Positions 23,131 through 34,683 of a stretch of DNA of 64,000 nt are shown piece after piece (position 1 is the first letter of the stretch; the number at the start of each line of letters is the position of its first letter). The position numbers were made by a program, and so were the translations under genes. Below the pieces are notes generated by a model. The model saw only the letters and a list, made by a program, of their open reading frames with translations, was not told the DNA's origin and made no database searches. The DNA lies in the NCBI GenBank assembly GCA_021234155.1, contig JAJEKV010000014.1:11181563-11245562 (forward strand), given 5' to 3'. Source of the stretch: Isoetes taiwanensis. Its lineage: Eukaryota > Streptophyta > Lycopodiopsida > Isoetales > Isoetaceae.

Positions 23131-23598
23131 AGTTTGTTTACAGCCAGGAGCAGTGTTGGACTCTGCCACACAAACACCCTACTGAACCTCAAAAGGGGTT
23201 GTTTGTGAAACCATTAGCTGTGGTATGGAAAGAGTACCCAGAGTACTATGGACATACAGTTCTGATCGACGACGAAAGATACAAATCCACTTTGAAACCT
23301 GTAGGAAGCTACATATGTCCTTTCTCTTGGACACCGATATTAGCTGGCGACAGATTGCTTGTCATGGAGCTCATTCCATGGCTTAATGGATTCAAAATGG
23401 CTGAAAATGGTATAGTTTATGTGAAAGAGCATCCAATGACTAATGCAGCAGATAGCATACCAGAGCAGGTGGAACAGATTTTGCTGGCAAACTATGGCAG
23501 CAACTTGGGTGCTCTACTGCCTAAATTTGGTCAATATACGGAGCAAGGAATGGAGAAACTGCCATCATGTTATTGGCCTCTCGACTGGCCCATTGTTG
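23131..23598 (+). pseudogene. FCP1/NIF HAD-like domain, C-terminal half
   Basis: Continues the frame broken at 12866. It contains GLFVKPLAVVWKEYPEY, holding the HAD motif III lysine, and TVLIDDERYKSTLKPVG, with the acidic pair of motif IV. These match FCP1/NIF-type proteins (KPL..L....PEY...N..LIDD..YK). It is followed by about 90 residues of unknown nature (VEQILLANYGSNLGALLPKF). A possible donor GT at 23599 would splice to 23754; reading through gives a stop shortly after. Uninterrupted over about 155 codons, unlike the rest of the gene. Confidence 0.75.
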
Positions 23599-23753
23599 GT
23601 ACAGACTTTGACTGATGTACAAATTCAAATGTTATGAATATATGTATCAAAGTTTTTGTTCATTGCACTTGAGTACTCTGTTTTATTGCCTTTTCTTATT
23701 GGTACAATTATGAGTGTGTATACATAATTAAGTGATCTTCATTTGCTTTGTAG

Positions 23754-24182
23754 ATGAATGGACTGAAACACAAAAGACTATTAAGAAACTAAGAGATAGA
23801 GTTCTGCTGCACCCAGAGGTAATATAAACCAACACAAGCTGCAAGTATCATAGGGTTGGGGACCGATTATCGCCTCTATACTGTTGTTCCTGAACTTTGG
23901 GAAAAGGTTGTGCATATTGAAAATTATGAGGAACGAGCAACCATGAAATGTATATTGGCAGCAAATCACTTGCTGCACAACCCTTGGGGGAAGGCACGTG
24001 TCCTGGAAGATGCAGGCCATGTAGGATGGAAAGGTTTGCCAGTGGCACGTGCTATAGAAACCGCATGGACTACTGCTTTAGAGGATATCTCTTCAGCCTC
24101 TTGGCGGGCTGGAAGACATGATGCAATAGTAATAAGATATCAGGCTCCTACTGATATTTTGAAGCTTGGTCATGAATTATGA
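23754..24182 (+). pseudogene. multidomain transposon gene, 3' end, unknown domain
   Basis: After a TTTGTAG acceptor the frame reads DEWTETQKTIKKLRDRVLL, then shifts near 23820. The final frame runs from about 23840 to a TGA at 24182 and includes GTDYRLYTVVPELWEKVVH, NYEERATMKCILAANHLLH and SASWRAGRHDAIVIRY. It is a well-formed globular-looking segment I do not recognise. It ends about 460 bp from the 3' end of the convergent transposase gene. Confidence 0.5.
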
Positions 24183-24453
24183 GCCATGCTCATTTTCGGG
24201 TGTGTTGTATTTATGTCCACAATATAAATATATCAACCATTTGTACATGAAAACCTGTCCATTTCTTATCTTTGCCATGACTGAAACTATTTTTAATGTT
24301 TATGCAATTCAACTTTCTTATGTTCAATTCTAATCAACTTATGTACATCTTATGTACATTGATGTACATAATGCACTTCTGAAGTAGTCCAGTTCTTCAG
24401 TTCTTATCTTTTATATGAACAAAATATTACAATATTTCTGGAAAGTACCACAA

Positions 24454-24562
24454 AAGTCCATGTCATCTACAATTCTTTGGAAGTTGTGATAACAATGTCT
24501 CCTGGACTTAGTCCATGTCATCTACAATTGCTTGGAAGTTGTGATAACAATGTCTCATGGAC
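24454..24562. repeat. tandem duplication, period 55 bp
   Basis: GTCCATGTCATCTACAATT at 24456 recurs at 24511, each followed by TTGGAAGTTGTGATAACAAT. It lies in the gap between the two convergent genes of the DNA transposon. Confidence 0.85.
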
Positions 24563-24639
24563 TTCATCCGGCAAGTGAAATACTTGAACTTGCCCCCTTC
24601 AGCTTGTGTTTTACTTTATTGAATGAGATTTTTAACCCC

Positions 24640-27580
24640 AATCATGCCTTTAAAATCTGCGGTACCAAAACATTCTTAGTAGGAAGCAATTTATACTTAT
24701 TGTGGCAGCCTGGGGTTAGTTCATAATATTGTCCTTCAATGACACTAGTGCCAGCAAAGTATTCATTTCCATAGTCATCAATTGAATCTTCTTCCAATGC
24801 ATGCTTTTCCCCTGGTGCACATGAGAACATAGTATGAAACACCTTCCTCATTGTCTGCAGTCTTTGCAAAAGACACAAATACATCCGAAAACAGACTCTG
24901 ATGTCATCTAAACCAGCCTCATCTTCTCAGATACAAAACTTCCACATCATTTTCACCTTCACCACGAGAGGCAATATGATCTCGTGGGCTCCAAACTTTT
25001 AGAGACCATTCTCCACAATGTTTAATGTTCTCACAATTCAACCAATTGAAGTTCATGCAAGCATCACAAAAGCACGAGAGTGGTCTGCATAGCAACTTTG
25101 TTGGATCTGCTTTGGGTTTATAGTTGACACAAAATGTATCTGCGAGTACCGGGTAAAGTCTTGCAATTGAATACTTGCTGCCTGCTCACATCTGTTTTCC
25201 AACCTCCCAAAATACCCTTTCACAATCAGATTCCTTGGCCCTTAAAACGCACATCTTTGTTTACGCTTTTATCACCGGCATGCCATTTTGTTTTCTCTGC
25301 TCGCTCTCAAGCCACAACTTTGCTATACCAGCCTCGCCATCATGTGTGCCTTTCCCATGGCGGATCCAAAGAAATTCCATATCACTTTCGAATTTTATTT
25401 TCAACATGGTATCTCAGATTCCATACCATGCCCGTCTTGATTTGAATTGAGATGCACAACCATCCGACCACACATAATGAAGGTTTATGTGTCCACCTCC
25501 ATTATTCTTAAGCCACCCCAAATGTAATTTAAAACCATGTTGCACAAAATGAGTGTCATGCTTCCCAATCATCCAAACATAGAAATGCAATCTTTGTTTT
25601 TTAAAGCTTACCTTCTATTTTCATCATTGAAATATGGACCAAAATACTAATTTGATCAGGATTCCAATGCTCGGATTGCACTTCGTCCCCTCGTTTGCAA
25701 AGTCAACAACGCACAACACACTATTATCCCGGGAGTTTCTCAACACATCTTTTAAACTGCTTTGCTCTGCCGGGTCTTTGTAAAGTTATGATCTCAAACT
25801 TAGCAAGCTGAATTTTCATGTTCTTTAACAAAACAGATGCTTTGTCATTCTGATCAACTAATCTAAGCCTTCTGGATGTACCTTTTTTGGATGGCTCATT
25901 GACATATGCATATACTTGCCAGTCGACATTCTGAGTTCCATCTTCCTCGTTTGGACAAATGTCTAATTTCTTCACTCCACATTCATCACATTCACCTTTG
26001 ATGCATTTTAGTTTATGCCATTCACCCATCACATATTTCTATAAACCTGTTGACCTCCACAAGATACTAACATTATCAAAAGTCTTCTTGTTTGCTTGAC
26101 ATACTCCATTGTTTTGGTGGCATGCACAGACACTGCAGCAGCAAGTGCAATTAACATGTAGGGATCTCCTCATATCATTGAAGGCCTTTACATACAGGAT
26201 CTACTTGCTCATGTTTGACATACGACAACATGTGTTTCTCTCCTTCAATTTCCTTATGCAATCAGGTTTCGGATACTCGAACTGGTCGGTAATTTTGGTA
26301 TCGGGGTTACGATATACAAACCGATGATAAAGCTCGGTTGCAATAACAAAAGCATTAAAGACCATGTTAGCAAAATGATGTCGGCAACCAGATGCCAAAA
26401 GAGTATTGAACTATACAATTGTACATTTAATGTATGTTCTATGTACATAAAATGTCCATCCAACAGTTCCACTGATCTGTTACTGTACATCTAATGTACA
26501 TCTAATGTACATCAGTACATCTAATGTACAGCCAAACAGTTCCACTGATCTGTTACTGTACATTTAATGTACATCCAATGTACATCTAGTGTACATCTAA
26601 TTAATGTTACAATATTAGTACATCACATTAATGTTACAATATTAGTACATCTAATGTACATATGTATGATTTGTTTGGCTTCATTACCTGAAGGTACACT
26701 AAAATGTAAAATGATGTAATTTTGATATTCAAGTGCATGTAAATGCAGCTGCATGGACATGTAAGTGTTAATGGAAACAATGTAAACAATCTGCATAAAT
26801 GTAAACAATGTAAAATGCAATACATTTCATGAAAACCATGTGTATTCATTAACAGGTCACTCGGAACAGAACTAGAATGTACAGAAGAAAGTCATGAAAG
26901 AATTTTGGAAGAAAACATAATCTCCAAAACTGAATTGATTCAATTACAAGAGCAAACCTGTGAGATATCAAGGTATTGTATTGCTTGTGTTCTCCTCTTC
27001 ATGACATCTCTAACCTTTGGTGAAACTTTGGTATTATCAAGCCAAAATTCACGAACCTGACATTTGATTGAATCATCGATTCTATTTGATCTTGGCATCC
27101 TTCCTGCCAAAGCCCATATATTTGCTCCACTTAATGACATTATCTTCCTTCTTGCTGCAGCTTTGGATAAATTTCTTGGCTGTATCTTTAGCAATTTTGA
27201 AGAAACATTCTTGTTTATATCTCCTTTTTTTCCAACAATCATTGATAACAGTGAATGTTTTGCAGCCAATTTATCTTTGCTACTAGCGGACTTTACTTCT
27301 TGAAGCCCATCTTTCAAGTTTAGATCATTGATTTCATAACAATAACTTCGAAGGATTTCCAATTCTGAGGTTCGAAAAAAGAAAAAGCCCTGTCTTCTTG
27401 CAACAAACGAGCACAAAAACTAATCTTTGATCCGACGCGGCGTTTGCCCGACAATCGAGGATACAATTCACCGACACATCAACACTTATTTTGCTTTATT
27501 TGTTTTGTGGCATAACACCGCCAATGTCGGCATACTTGGCGCTTAGAACCACCACTTCCATTGGAATTCTCACCCTCCAT
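24640..27580 (-). pseudogene. DDE-type transposase-like gene, decayed
   Basis: Starts at about 27580 (MEGENSNGSGGSKRQVCRHW), near the right terminal repeat. Recognisable minus-strand pieces in order: 27416-26958, with CQVREFWLDNTKVSPKVRD, ending at a GT donor; about 26340-26230, with CIRKLKERNTCCR; 26032-25724, with CDECGVKKLDICP and RRLRLVDQ, then VLCVVDFANEG; about 25480-25440, with YVWSDGCASQFKS; about 25370-25300, with IRHGKGTHDGEAG; then a Cys-rich tail and YYELTPGCHNKYKLL near 24700. Acidic residues in VVDF, WSDG and THDGE in this order fit an RNase H-like DDE/D transposase of a poorly characterised eukaryotic family. Several stops and frameshifts make it inactive. It would cut and join the element ends. 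Confidence 0.6.
26400..26670. repeat. GTACATCTAAT-rich subterminal repeat
   Basis: Many copies of GTACATCTAATGTACAT and a repeated CCAACAGTTCCACTGATCTGTTACTGTACAT-type block (about 26459 and 26527, described here by position). It probably lies in an intron of the transposase gene. The same GTACAT motif is dense at 9950-10340 and recurs at 24340-24370 and 27820-27885, all inside the same transposon. Confidence 0.75.
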
Positions 27581-27889
27581 GAACAGATTGAAATTGATTT
27601 GTATTTCTTGTAGATTCAATTGGTATGTGTTTGCTTCTGGAATTCGTTCGGTGTTCGTCCTGTGAAAGGGGGGAATTTCGGAAAGGGAGGGACGGATCCA
27701 TTCGAATGGGTTCGGTGGTTCGGTGGTTCGGTGGTTAACCAAGAATTTCGGGGGCACTGTCAGGGATGATCTTGCAATCATTGTAAACCTGACACAAAAC
27801 GACAAACCAGACTATCTTGATGTACATCTAAAATGTACCCCAAAAAAGCACAAATTCGTCCTTCAATTCAGTACGATGTACGTACACCC

Positions 27890-27905
27890 TTTCATGCTTT
27901 TACCC
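27890..27905 (-). repeat. right terminal inverted repeat (16 bp)
   Basis: TTTCATGCTTTTACCC, the exact reverse complement of the left end. The tandem-array sequence starts again a few bases outside it. Confidence 0.75.
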
Positions 27906-27985
27906 ACGCCTAGAAGATGACCTGTCCAGAAAAACTATTACCTAATATCAGAGAAACCACTACCCAGTGTACTTTTGCTAAGTAT
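27906..27985 (-). repeat. continuation of the tandem array, right of the transposon
   Basis: CCTGTCCAGAAAAAC, TTACCTAATATC and AGAAACCACTACCCAGTG match the inverted-block units (compare 7387-7440). This is the piece separated from 8414 by the transposon. Another diverged unit lies at 30540-30590 (ATGTCTGGATAAACCACATC). Confidence 0.8.
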
Positions 27986-30900
27986 ACTTTGAAAACCCAT
28001 ACCACAAAGAAAACATTTGCTAAAGAACTTGATCATTTGGTTTCATACAATGGTTTATTAATGGCAACTACACTTCTACATCTTGGTTGCCCTTTAGATC
28101 CTACTTTTTTTGCGCTAATAATTGCTTGTATATTGTACATAATAATAAACAAATGCTATCCAACCACACTCTCAAAATCTATTTAACTACTACACAAAAT
28201 TATTTGTCTTGAAAACTGTTGATCAACAAGCTTTTTACAAGTTGTATGGTTTGAAAGCTAGGATGAGAGATAACTAACTATAGAGTTGGAATGGAAATAA
28301 GATTTAGGAAATTGCTCAACATTTCATTTTTAGTATATTTACAAGACAAACCTTAGACATAATGAATGTTTTTAATCTCTTATCTGATCCACTTACACTT
28401 GGGAGGTTGGCTAGTGATGTTCAGCATCATTGGTGGAAACATTACCAGCCATTATCAGCCTCTCTTTCCATCTTTAGGAGGAACACACCATGTTAATCAA
28501 TCGCCTTCTTTGTTATCCTTTGTGATGGTAACTCCAACTCAACAACAAATGGTTTTAGCGAAAGAATATGGTCCTCGAAGCATATTCTTGCATTTCTTTG
28601 ACCCTTGATATATAGGGCATGAAGAGGTCACATTTGTCTAGGATTCGTTGCCTGAAACCTATATTTAATTTACTAGATCAAATGCGAGTAGGTTCAAAAT
28701 TTTAATCTAAACAAATAACCATCAAGAGGCTCTTGAATACCTGTTTGATTTTGCTTCAACCAAATATAATCCATTATATTTCAGGCACATACCTTCAGCA
28801 AAATTTTGGCTGCTCCATCTACCATTTCTCATGCCGAAAAGCAAGCCCATGGCCTTTCGACCAGTTTAGAGCATGAAAAAACATTCCAGAACTGCAAGAT
28901 CATTCTCTTGCCCTAAATTAGTTTAGAGCATGAAAAAACATTCCAGAACTGCAAGATCATGCTCTTACCCTAAATTGAAATTTTTTTGTGCTTGTTTTAA
29001 TGCACAAAGTCTCGGATATGCACATAGAAATGCAAACTGACAATGTCAAATGAGCCAGGCAGAATCGTGTAAGGCCCAAATCCGGTTGATTTGTTTTTGG
29101 CATCAATTTATCTCAAATCCCTGTAATATGAGAAACAATCGGTCATTTCCCTACAATCATTGCAAGGCAATATGTGCAAGGCCACATCCTTTTGATGCAG
29201 CATCTGCATGTCGGTTTTTTCATACCCAAAACAGCCTCTGCATCGATTTATGATGAGCCAAAATCTGTTGTTATTGTGCTGCTAACATACAAACAGAGCA
29301 CTCAAAAAGTGGCTTTGCATATTTCGCTATAGTTTTGGCAAAATCTGTAAGTGCAGCAGAAATCTTCCCCTTCTAAATTATTTTGCCATTTGGCTGCAGA
29401 ATCATCCCACCCTAGGGCCTAGTCTTGAATTGCCGTAGCAGAATGCTCGAAAGCAAAATAGGATGCCTTGAAGGCAAGAAAGTATCTCAGAAAATAAACA
29501 GAGATTTAAGAGGTGTGATTTCCCAACAATACCACATGGTGCATACTGCATATCGCTGAAGCAAGCATCGGACTCAGTTTGCATCCCTAAATCGGCATAA
29601 AAATGCTGCATCCTATTACTGGCTAAAAGAACAGAACTATTCGGCCATAGCCACAAAGAAGCAATAGTTAGGCAAGACTGGTACATCTTTGAACTGTAAC
29701 ATGAAGAAATCGGTGCATTCATGAAGAAATCGGTGCATTCATGAAGACTGGTACATCTTTGAAGACTAGTACATTCATGAAGAAATCGGTGCATTCATGA
29801 AGACTGGTGCATCTATCAATTTGCAGCACAAAACCTTCTGATTACATGAATGAGCCATCACCTGTAGAAAATGAAGCCTGTATTTTAAGAAAATCACAAG
29901 GAAACCTCAAAACAAAAATGCTGCATGTTTTGAATACTGTTTCTACAAAAGATTGTGATGTCTAAGACTTACCAGATGCGCAAGAAACTAAAGTGAGTTC
30001 TCATGCAGATAAGCGCCAGAGCTTTTGAAGACTCTTCCTAAAGGGAATTCCTCCTAATGGCCGCTGCACCTTCTATTTTGTCTCAATGGACTAACTCTAT
30101 ATCTGCGCAACTGCTTGTAATCGGGAAGAAGTTTCCAAAATAGAACATTTCAGAAGAAAATTTATTCACAATAGAGCATTCTCGGAGAACATTTCCTCAA
30201 AAAATAGCGATTAACATACAACATTAACCAGCGCCTTCCAAGATACAAAATATTGCTGCAAAAACAGGCCCCATTGTTCGCATTCTCATTCTGAATCATG
30301 TTTGGGCTTATAAATCCATCGCCCAATGCCGGAACATTCTGAATTGCAGTTAGATTCAAAATTTAAGCTCCAGAGCTGAAGGTCTGAAGCTTGAATCTTG
30401 AAAATCTTGGTCTTTGCCGGTGATACTTGTGCTTTGGCAGGCGAAATTACATATCAATTGCGGGATGGGTCATGTTGATGGCCTGGATGGCCATTGCTGA
30501 CTGATGAGGTATGCGATGGGGCTTGGATGCTATGGGATGGCATGTCCGGAAAAACCACCCAAATTATGTCTGGATAAACCACATCCCGTTGTAGATATAC
30601 GAGCATCCGGAGGTAAACCTGCAGAACCCAAATTCTTCCTTCTGCAGTCTGCAAGTAAAAAACAACAAACCGTCGTACGGTGTTTCGGCTGATTACAGTA
30701 GTATCTGAAGAAACAGATAACTGAACATATGGCAGTCTTCTTTGATTTCATAGCTTTCTTTTTGTTGCAGAGCCTAACCTAGCTACCGGTAAGCCACATA
30801 CTACCTCCTCCACAAAGCCCTTATCGACATAAACTCTGTATCTTCTTGCAAGGATTAGAGTCTATATGCTCTCATATCATAGCCCACCTCAGCACACAAA

Positions 30901-31196
30901 ATCATTACAATACATCCATATCACTACACAAGGGTTGTCCAAGGATCCAATTGCTTATAGAGCTATTAATATCAAGGACGACGAAAAGCTTATGTTGCAA
31001 AATCCCATTCCTTAAACATCTGGTGTCATGCGATTATCTGATCGCAACAATCTCCACCGTTAAATCAGCATCTTGGCAGGGGAGGTTATTTTTGATAATC
31101 CATTGCTCCTGAGTGATTATAAAGTCCACGGCTGAGATTGAGGAGATTATTAGATCCATGGTGATAATTGCCTCCACCAGATGTTTAAGGGAGGCC
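27986..31196. other. no gene recognised; small duplications
   Basis: Non-coding. It holds a 58-bp tandem duplication at 28863-28976 (GTTTAGAGCATGAAAAAACA twice) and a short imperfect tandem repeat at 29699-29815 (TGAAGAAATCGGTGCATTCA several times). The remainder shows only short, unconvincing open frames. Confidence 0.6.
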
Positions 31197-31279
31197 AACC
31201 CTCCTCTCTCGATGATTATGGCAGATAACCCTCTCCGGCCTCGAGGGTTATCTGCTATAATCATCTCAAGAGGAGGGTT
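31197..31279. repeat. strong hairpin, stem about 37 bp
   Basis: GATGATTATGGCAGATAACC on the left is matched inverted by GGTTATCTGCTATAATCATC on the right, with CCTCCTCTC/GAGGAGG outside and a loop of about 9 bases near 31240. One or two mismatches only. Candidate small-RNA precursor or short foldback element. Confidence 0.85.
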
Positions 31280-31684
31280 ATCCTCCTCTTCTAAAGCTCT
31301 GTTACAAGATTCCACTCCTTCAAGAACCATGGCTCACAACGCTAACATTTGTAATGCAGGAAGGTCTACTGTTTCAAGCAATGGTGGGCCGCTATTTCAA
31401 CACTTAACTATCAACAATTGTTTTTTTCTTAACATACCAGATGCTGATACAACACTGAAGATTATGGATGGAGTGAATTGCAGAAATTTAGCTTAAATTT
31501 GAATTTACAAAACTGATTTCAAAATCATAATAACAGTTACACTGATTTCAAGACAATAATTGTTCAGCTTTCTATAGAATGCTTACGTGAGTCCATTGCC
31601 AGACTCTTAAAATGGCAAGAAATGTCTTATGTTTTTGCATTTACTCTGTCTTAATTTTTGAACTGCAAAAAAGTAGAATAAAGA

Positions 31685-31744
31685 AATATTCTGAAGATTA
31701 TCATGATAATCCTTAATGGTTATTGTGATAATCTTTAGAATATT
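31685..31744. repeat. hairpin, stem about 26 bp
   Basis: AATATTCTGAAGATTATCA pairs with TGATAATCTTTAGAATATT, with a short central loop. Few mismatches. Confidence 0.8.
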
Positions 31745-31905
31745 CTAAGATGCTCTAAGTTATGGGTTTTAATCCTAATTAGATCTAACAGTCACCAACG
31801 GTTTAATCGTTGTAAACTTCGAGCCCTGTGGTTTCAGATGCATATGGTTTCAGATGCAGCCAACTCACAAATCCACATTGGAGAAATGCATAAAGGGCAC
31901 AAATG

Positions 31906-31981
31906 ATAGATTTTGATAAGGGAAAGCTGTCCATTATGCATAAAGGGCATAATGGACAGCTTGCTCTTATCAAAATCTATC
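31906..31981. repeat. hairpin, stem about 33 bp
   Basis: AAGCTGTCCATTATGC pairs with GCATAATGGACAGCTT around a loop of about seven bases, and ATAGATTTTGATAAG pairs outside with CTTATCAAAATCTAT after a small bulge. This has the shape and length of a plant miRNA or siRNA precursor. Confidence 0.85.
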
Positions 31982-32521
31982 TGACTTTTTTTCCAACATC
32001 ATCCAAGGTCCTGTGCAGCTCTAAAATCAAGAATCATGACTAAAATCCCTTTGGTTTGCATTTGGCATGCATTCTTGCAAGGCAGAACTTTTTCTCTTTA
32101 GTAAAGTTGTTCTCAACCACTGTTTGAGCATTTTTCTTGGGATTTTTCACTCAGAGTGGTTGCCTCAAGCAACCTGGAGGTTCCACTACCACCCCAAAAC
32201 TGGGTCCACATGTTGTTTTTTAGTGTCTTTTTTGCAAAAAAACAACACCAAAAAACTACAGTGTTGTTTTTTGTCCGGATTTGCTAGAAATGACGTGTGG
32301 TTTTTTAGCATAAATTTTAGACATGTCTTTTTTTTTCCAAAAATCTACACGTAGAATTTTGCAACTTTCTCTACATGTGGTTCTTGCAAAAACATCAAAA
32401 GTCAACATGTTGTTTTCAAGTGTTGTTTTCAAGTGTTGTTCTTTTACAAAAAAAGACATCAAAAGACTACGTGTAGAGTTTTGTCCGGATTTGCTAAAAC
32501 TATGTGTGGCTTTTGTTAAAT
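31982..32521. other. diverged satellite-like flank
   Basis: The last part (from about 32200) is rich in ACATGTTGTTTTT and CTACATGTGG motifs related to the adjoining satellite, but without a regular period. No gene seen. Confidence 0.5.
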
Positions 32522-33655
32522 TCAAAGGTGACATGTAGTTTTACATGTTGTTTTTGTTTGAGCACATTTATCTACCTGTAGGATTAGCATCTCTTTCCAC
32601 ATGTTGTTTCTAAAAGTAGGTGTGTTGATTTCCTCAAAGCAGACATGTTGCCTTTTGTTAAATTCAGAAGGTGACATGTAGTTTTTACATGTTGTTTTTG
32701 TTTGAGCACATTTATCTACCTGTAGGATTAGCATCTCTTTCTACATTAGGTGTGTTGATTTCCTCAAAGCAGACATGTGGCTTTTTGTTAAATTCAGAAG
32801 GTGACATGTAGTTTTTACATGTTGTTTTTGTTTGAGCACATTTATCTACCTGTAGGATTAGCATCTCTTTCTACATGTTGTTTCTAAAAGTAGGTGTGTT
32901 GATTTCCTCAAAGCAGACATGTGGCCTTTTGTTAAATTCAGAAGGTGACATGTAGTTTTTACATGTTGTTTTTGTTTGAGCACATTTATCTTCACCTGGG
33001 ATTAGCATCTCTTTCTACATGTTGTTTCTAAAAGTAGGTGTGTTGATTTCCTCAAAGCAGACATGTGGCCTTTTGTTAAATTCAGAAGGTGACATGTAGT
33101 TTTTACATGTTGTTTTTGTTTGAGCACATTTATCTACCTGTAGGATTAGCATCTCTTTCTACATGTTGTTTCTAAAAGTAGGTGTGTTGATTTCCTCAAA
33201 GCAGACATGTGGCCTTTTGTTAAATTCAGAAGGTGACATGTAGTTTTTACATGTTGTTTTTGTTTGAGCACATTTATCTACCTGTAGGATTAGCATCTCT
33301 TTCTACATGTTGTTTCTAAAAGTAGGTGTGTTGATTTCCTCAAAGCAGACATGTGGCTTTTGTTAAATTCAGAAGGTGACATGTAGTTTTTACATGTTGT
33401 TTTTGTTTGAGCACATTTATCTACCTGTAGGATTAGCATCTCTTTCTACATGTTGTTTCTAAAAGTAGGTGTGTTGATTTCCTCAAAGCAGACATGTGGC
33501 TTTTTGTTAAATTCAGAAGGTGACATGTAGTTTTTACATGTTGTTTTTGTTTGAGCACATTTATCTACCTGTAGGATTAGCATCTCTTTCTACATGTTGT
33601 TTCTAAAAGTAGGTGTGTTGATTTCCTCAAAGCAGACATGTGGCTTTTTGTTAGA
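32522..33655. repeat. 144-bp satellite, about 8 copies
   Basis: Units begin with GAAGGTGACATGTAGTTTTT at 32667, 32797, 32941, 33085, 33229, 33372 and 33516, plus an earlier partial at 32522. Periods are 143-144 except one 130-bp unit lacking TGTTGTTTCTAAAAG. Copies are almost identical, so amplification is recent. Each contains the inverted repeat ACATGTA-gtttt-TACATGT. Confidence 0.95.
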
Positions 33656-34120
33656 CATGTATTATTTACCTGTTGTTTCACTTTCTCAAGATTAATCTAC
33701 ATGTAGGATAACATCTGTTTCTAATGTTGTTTCTAATAACAGCTGTAGTATTCAAATGTTGTTTTCCTCAAAGCAGACGTGGTTCTTCATAAACCTTACA
33801 AAGATGACGTGTAGGTTTTACAAAGATCTACATGTAGAATAACATCTATTTCTACATGTTGATTCTAAAAATAGGTGCAGTTTTCAAGTGTTGGTTTCCT
33901 CTACAGTAGACATGTGGCTTTTAATAACTTAAAAATAACGTGTAAGTTTTAACTGTTGTTTCACTTTCTCAAGGTTTATCTACATGTAGTATAACATCTG
34001 TTTCTATATGTCTTTTCTAATAGTAGCTGCAGTTTTCAAGTGCTGCTTTCCTCACAGACATGTGGTTCTTAATAAAACCTAAAAAACAGCATGTAGGTCT
34101 TACCTATTGTTTTTTCTGTA
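33656..34120. repeat. diverged satellite units
   Basis: Three or more decayed units of the same family (ACATGTTGTTTC, CCTCAAAGCAGAC and TCTACATGTAG motifs) at loose spacing, older than the homogeneous block. Confidence 0.7.
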
Positions 34121-34683
34121 TTAGGTGCTCTTTTAAGCTATTTTAAAACGACTATACGAAATCTTGAAACAACAAAGATCTACACAGGAAAATAGCACTT
34201 CAAATTAAGAACAAAAGTGTGGTTTCATTAAATTCTTTTGATAATGTAGATGAAGTAGTATCCAATCAAAGTATTGACATTATAACGAAGAATGTCTATG
34301 CTGCAATTTTGAGATGTTCCCTTCCAAGACACAAAAAGTACTCACCTCTTTTAAATGAAAATGATACTTACATCCGGAAGATTGATTGATCCAGCTGGCC
34401 ATATTTGTAAAACGGTCCACAATGTATTGGACTCTAGAGCATCACCATGCAAAAGAGAGACCTGTAGATTTCAAAACAATTAATTGAGCTAATGGATTAT
34501 ATCAAATATTTTTCCGTTAAATTAAACTAAATCTGAACGCCACCTCAGATAAAACAACTTACATATTTTTATACAAAAGTGGAGTTCACCAGCATAGCCT
34601 GCCTACTACCATTCATTCTTTTCCTTGAATAGCTGGTTCTTCTTTAGCCTACACGGGACATGCGATGCAGTGAGGTTACTAAG

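Larger units (their letters stand above)
8415..27905. mobile_element. two-gene DNA transposon inserted in the array
   Basis: GGGTAAAAGCATGAAA at 8415-8430 is matched by its exact reverse complement at 27890-27905. Outside the left copy is the tandem array. Outside the right copy the array resumes (CCTGTCCAGAAAAAC at about 27921). The bases next to the two ends (ACGTATAA and ACGCCTAG) agree at five of eight positions, a possible decayed target duplication. Inside are two convergent decayed genes: a plus-strand multidomain gene starting about 220 bp from the left end, and a minus-strand DDE transposase-like gene starting about 325 bp from the right end. Without the nested LTR element it would be about 9.2 kb. 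Superfamily is not assigned; GGG-starting ends recall Mutator-like elements, but the transposase motifs do not look like a classic MULE. Confidence 0.75.

Noticed and set aside
8415-27905. Assignment of the DNA transposon to Mutator
   Set aside because: Ends starting GGG fit, but the target duplication is not clear and the transposase motifs do not match a standard MULE transposase.
31034-31496. Overlapping open frames on both strands with similar text
   Set aside because: They mirror each other because the DNA is a hairpin; not genes.
32256-32734. Cys/Lys-rich short frames in the satellite
   Set aside because: They repeat with the 144-bp unit and are broken in neighbouring units.
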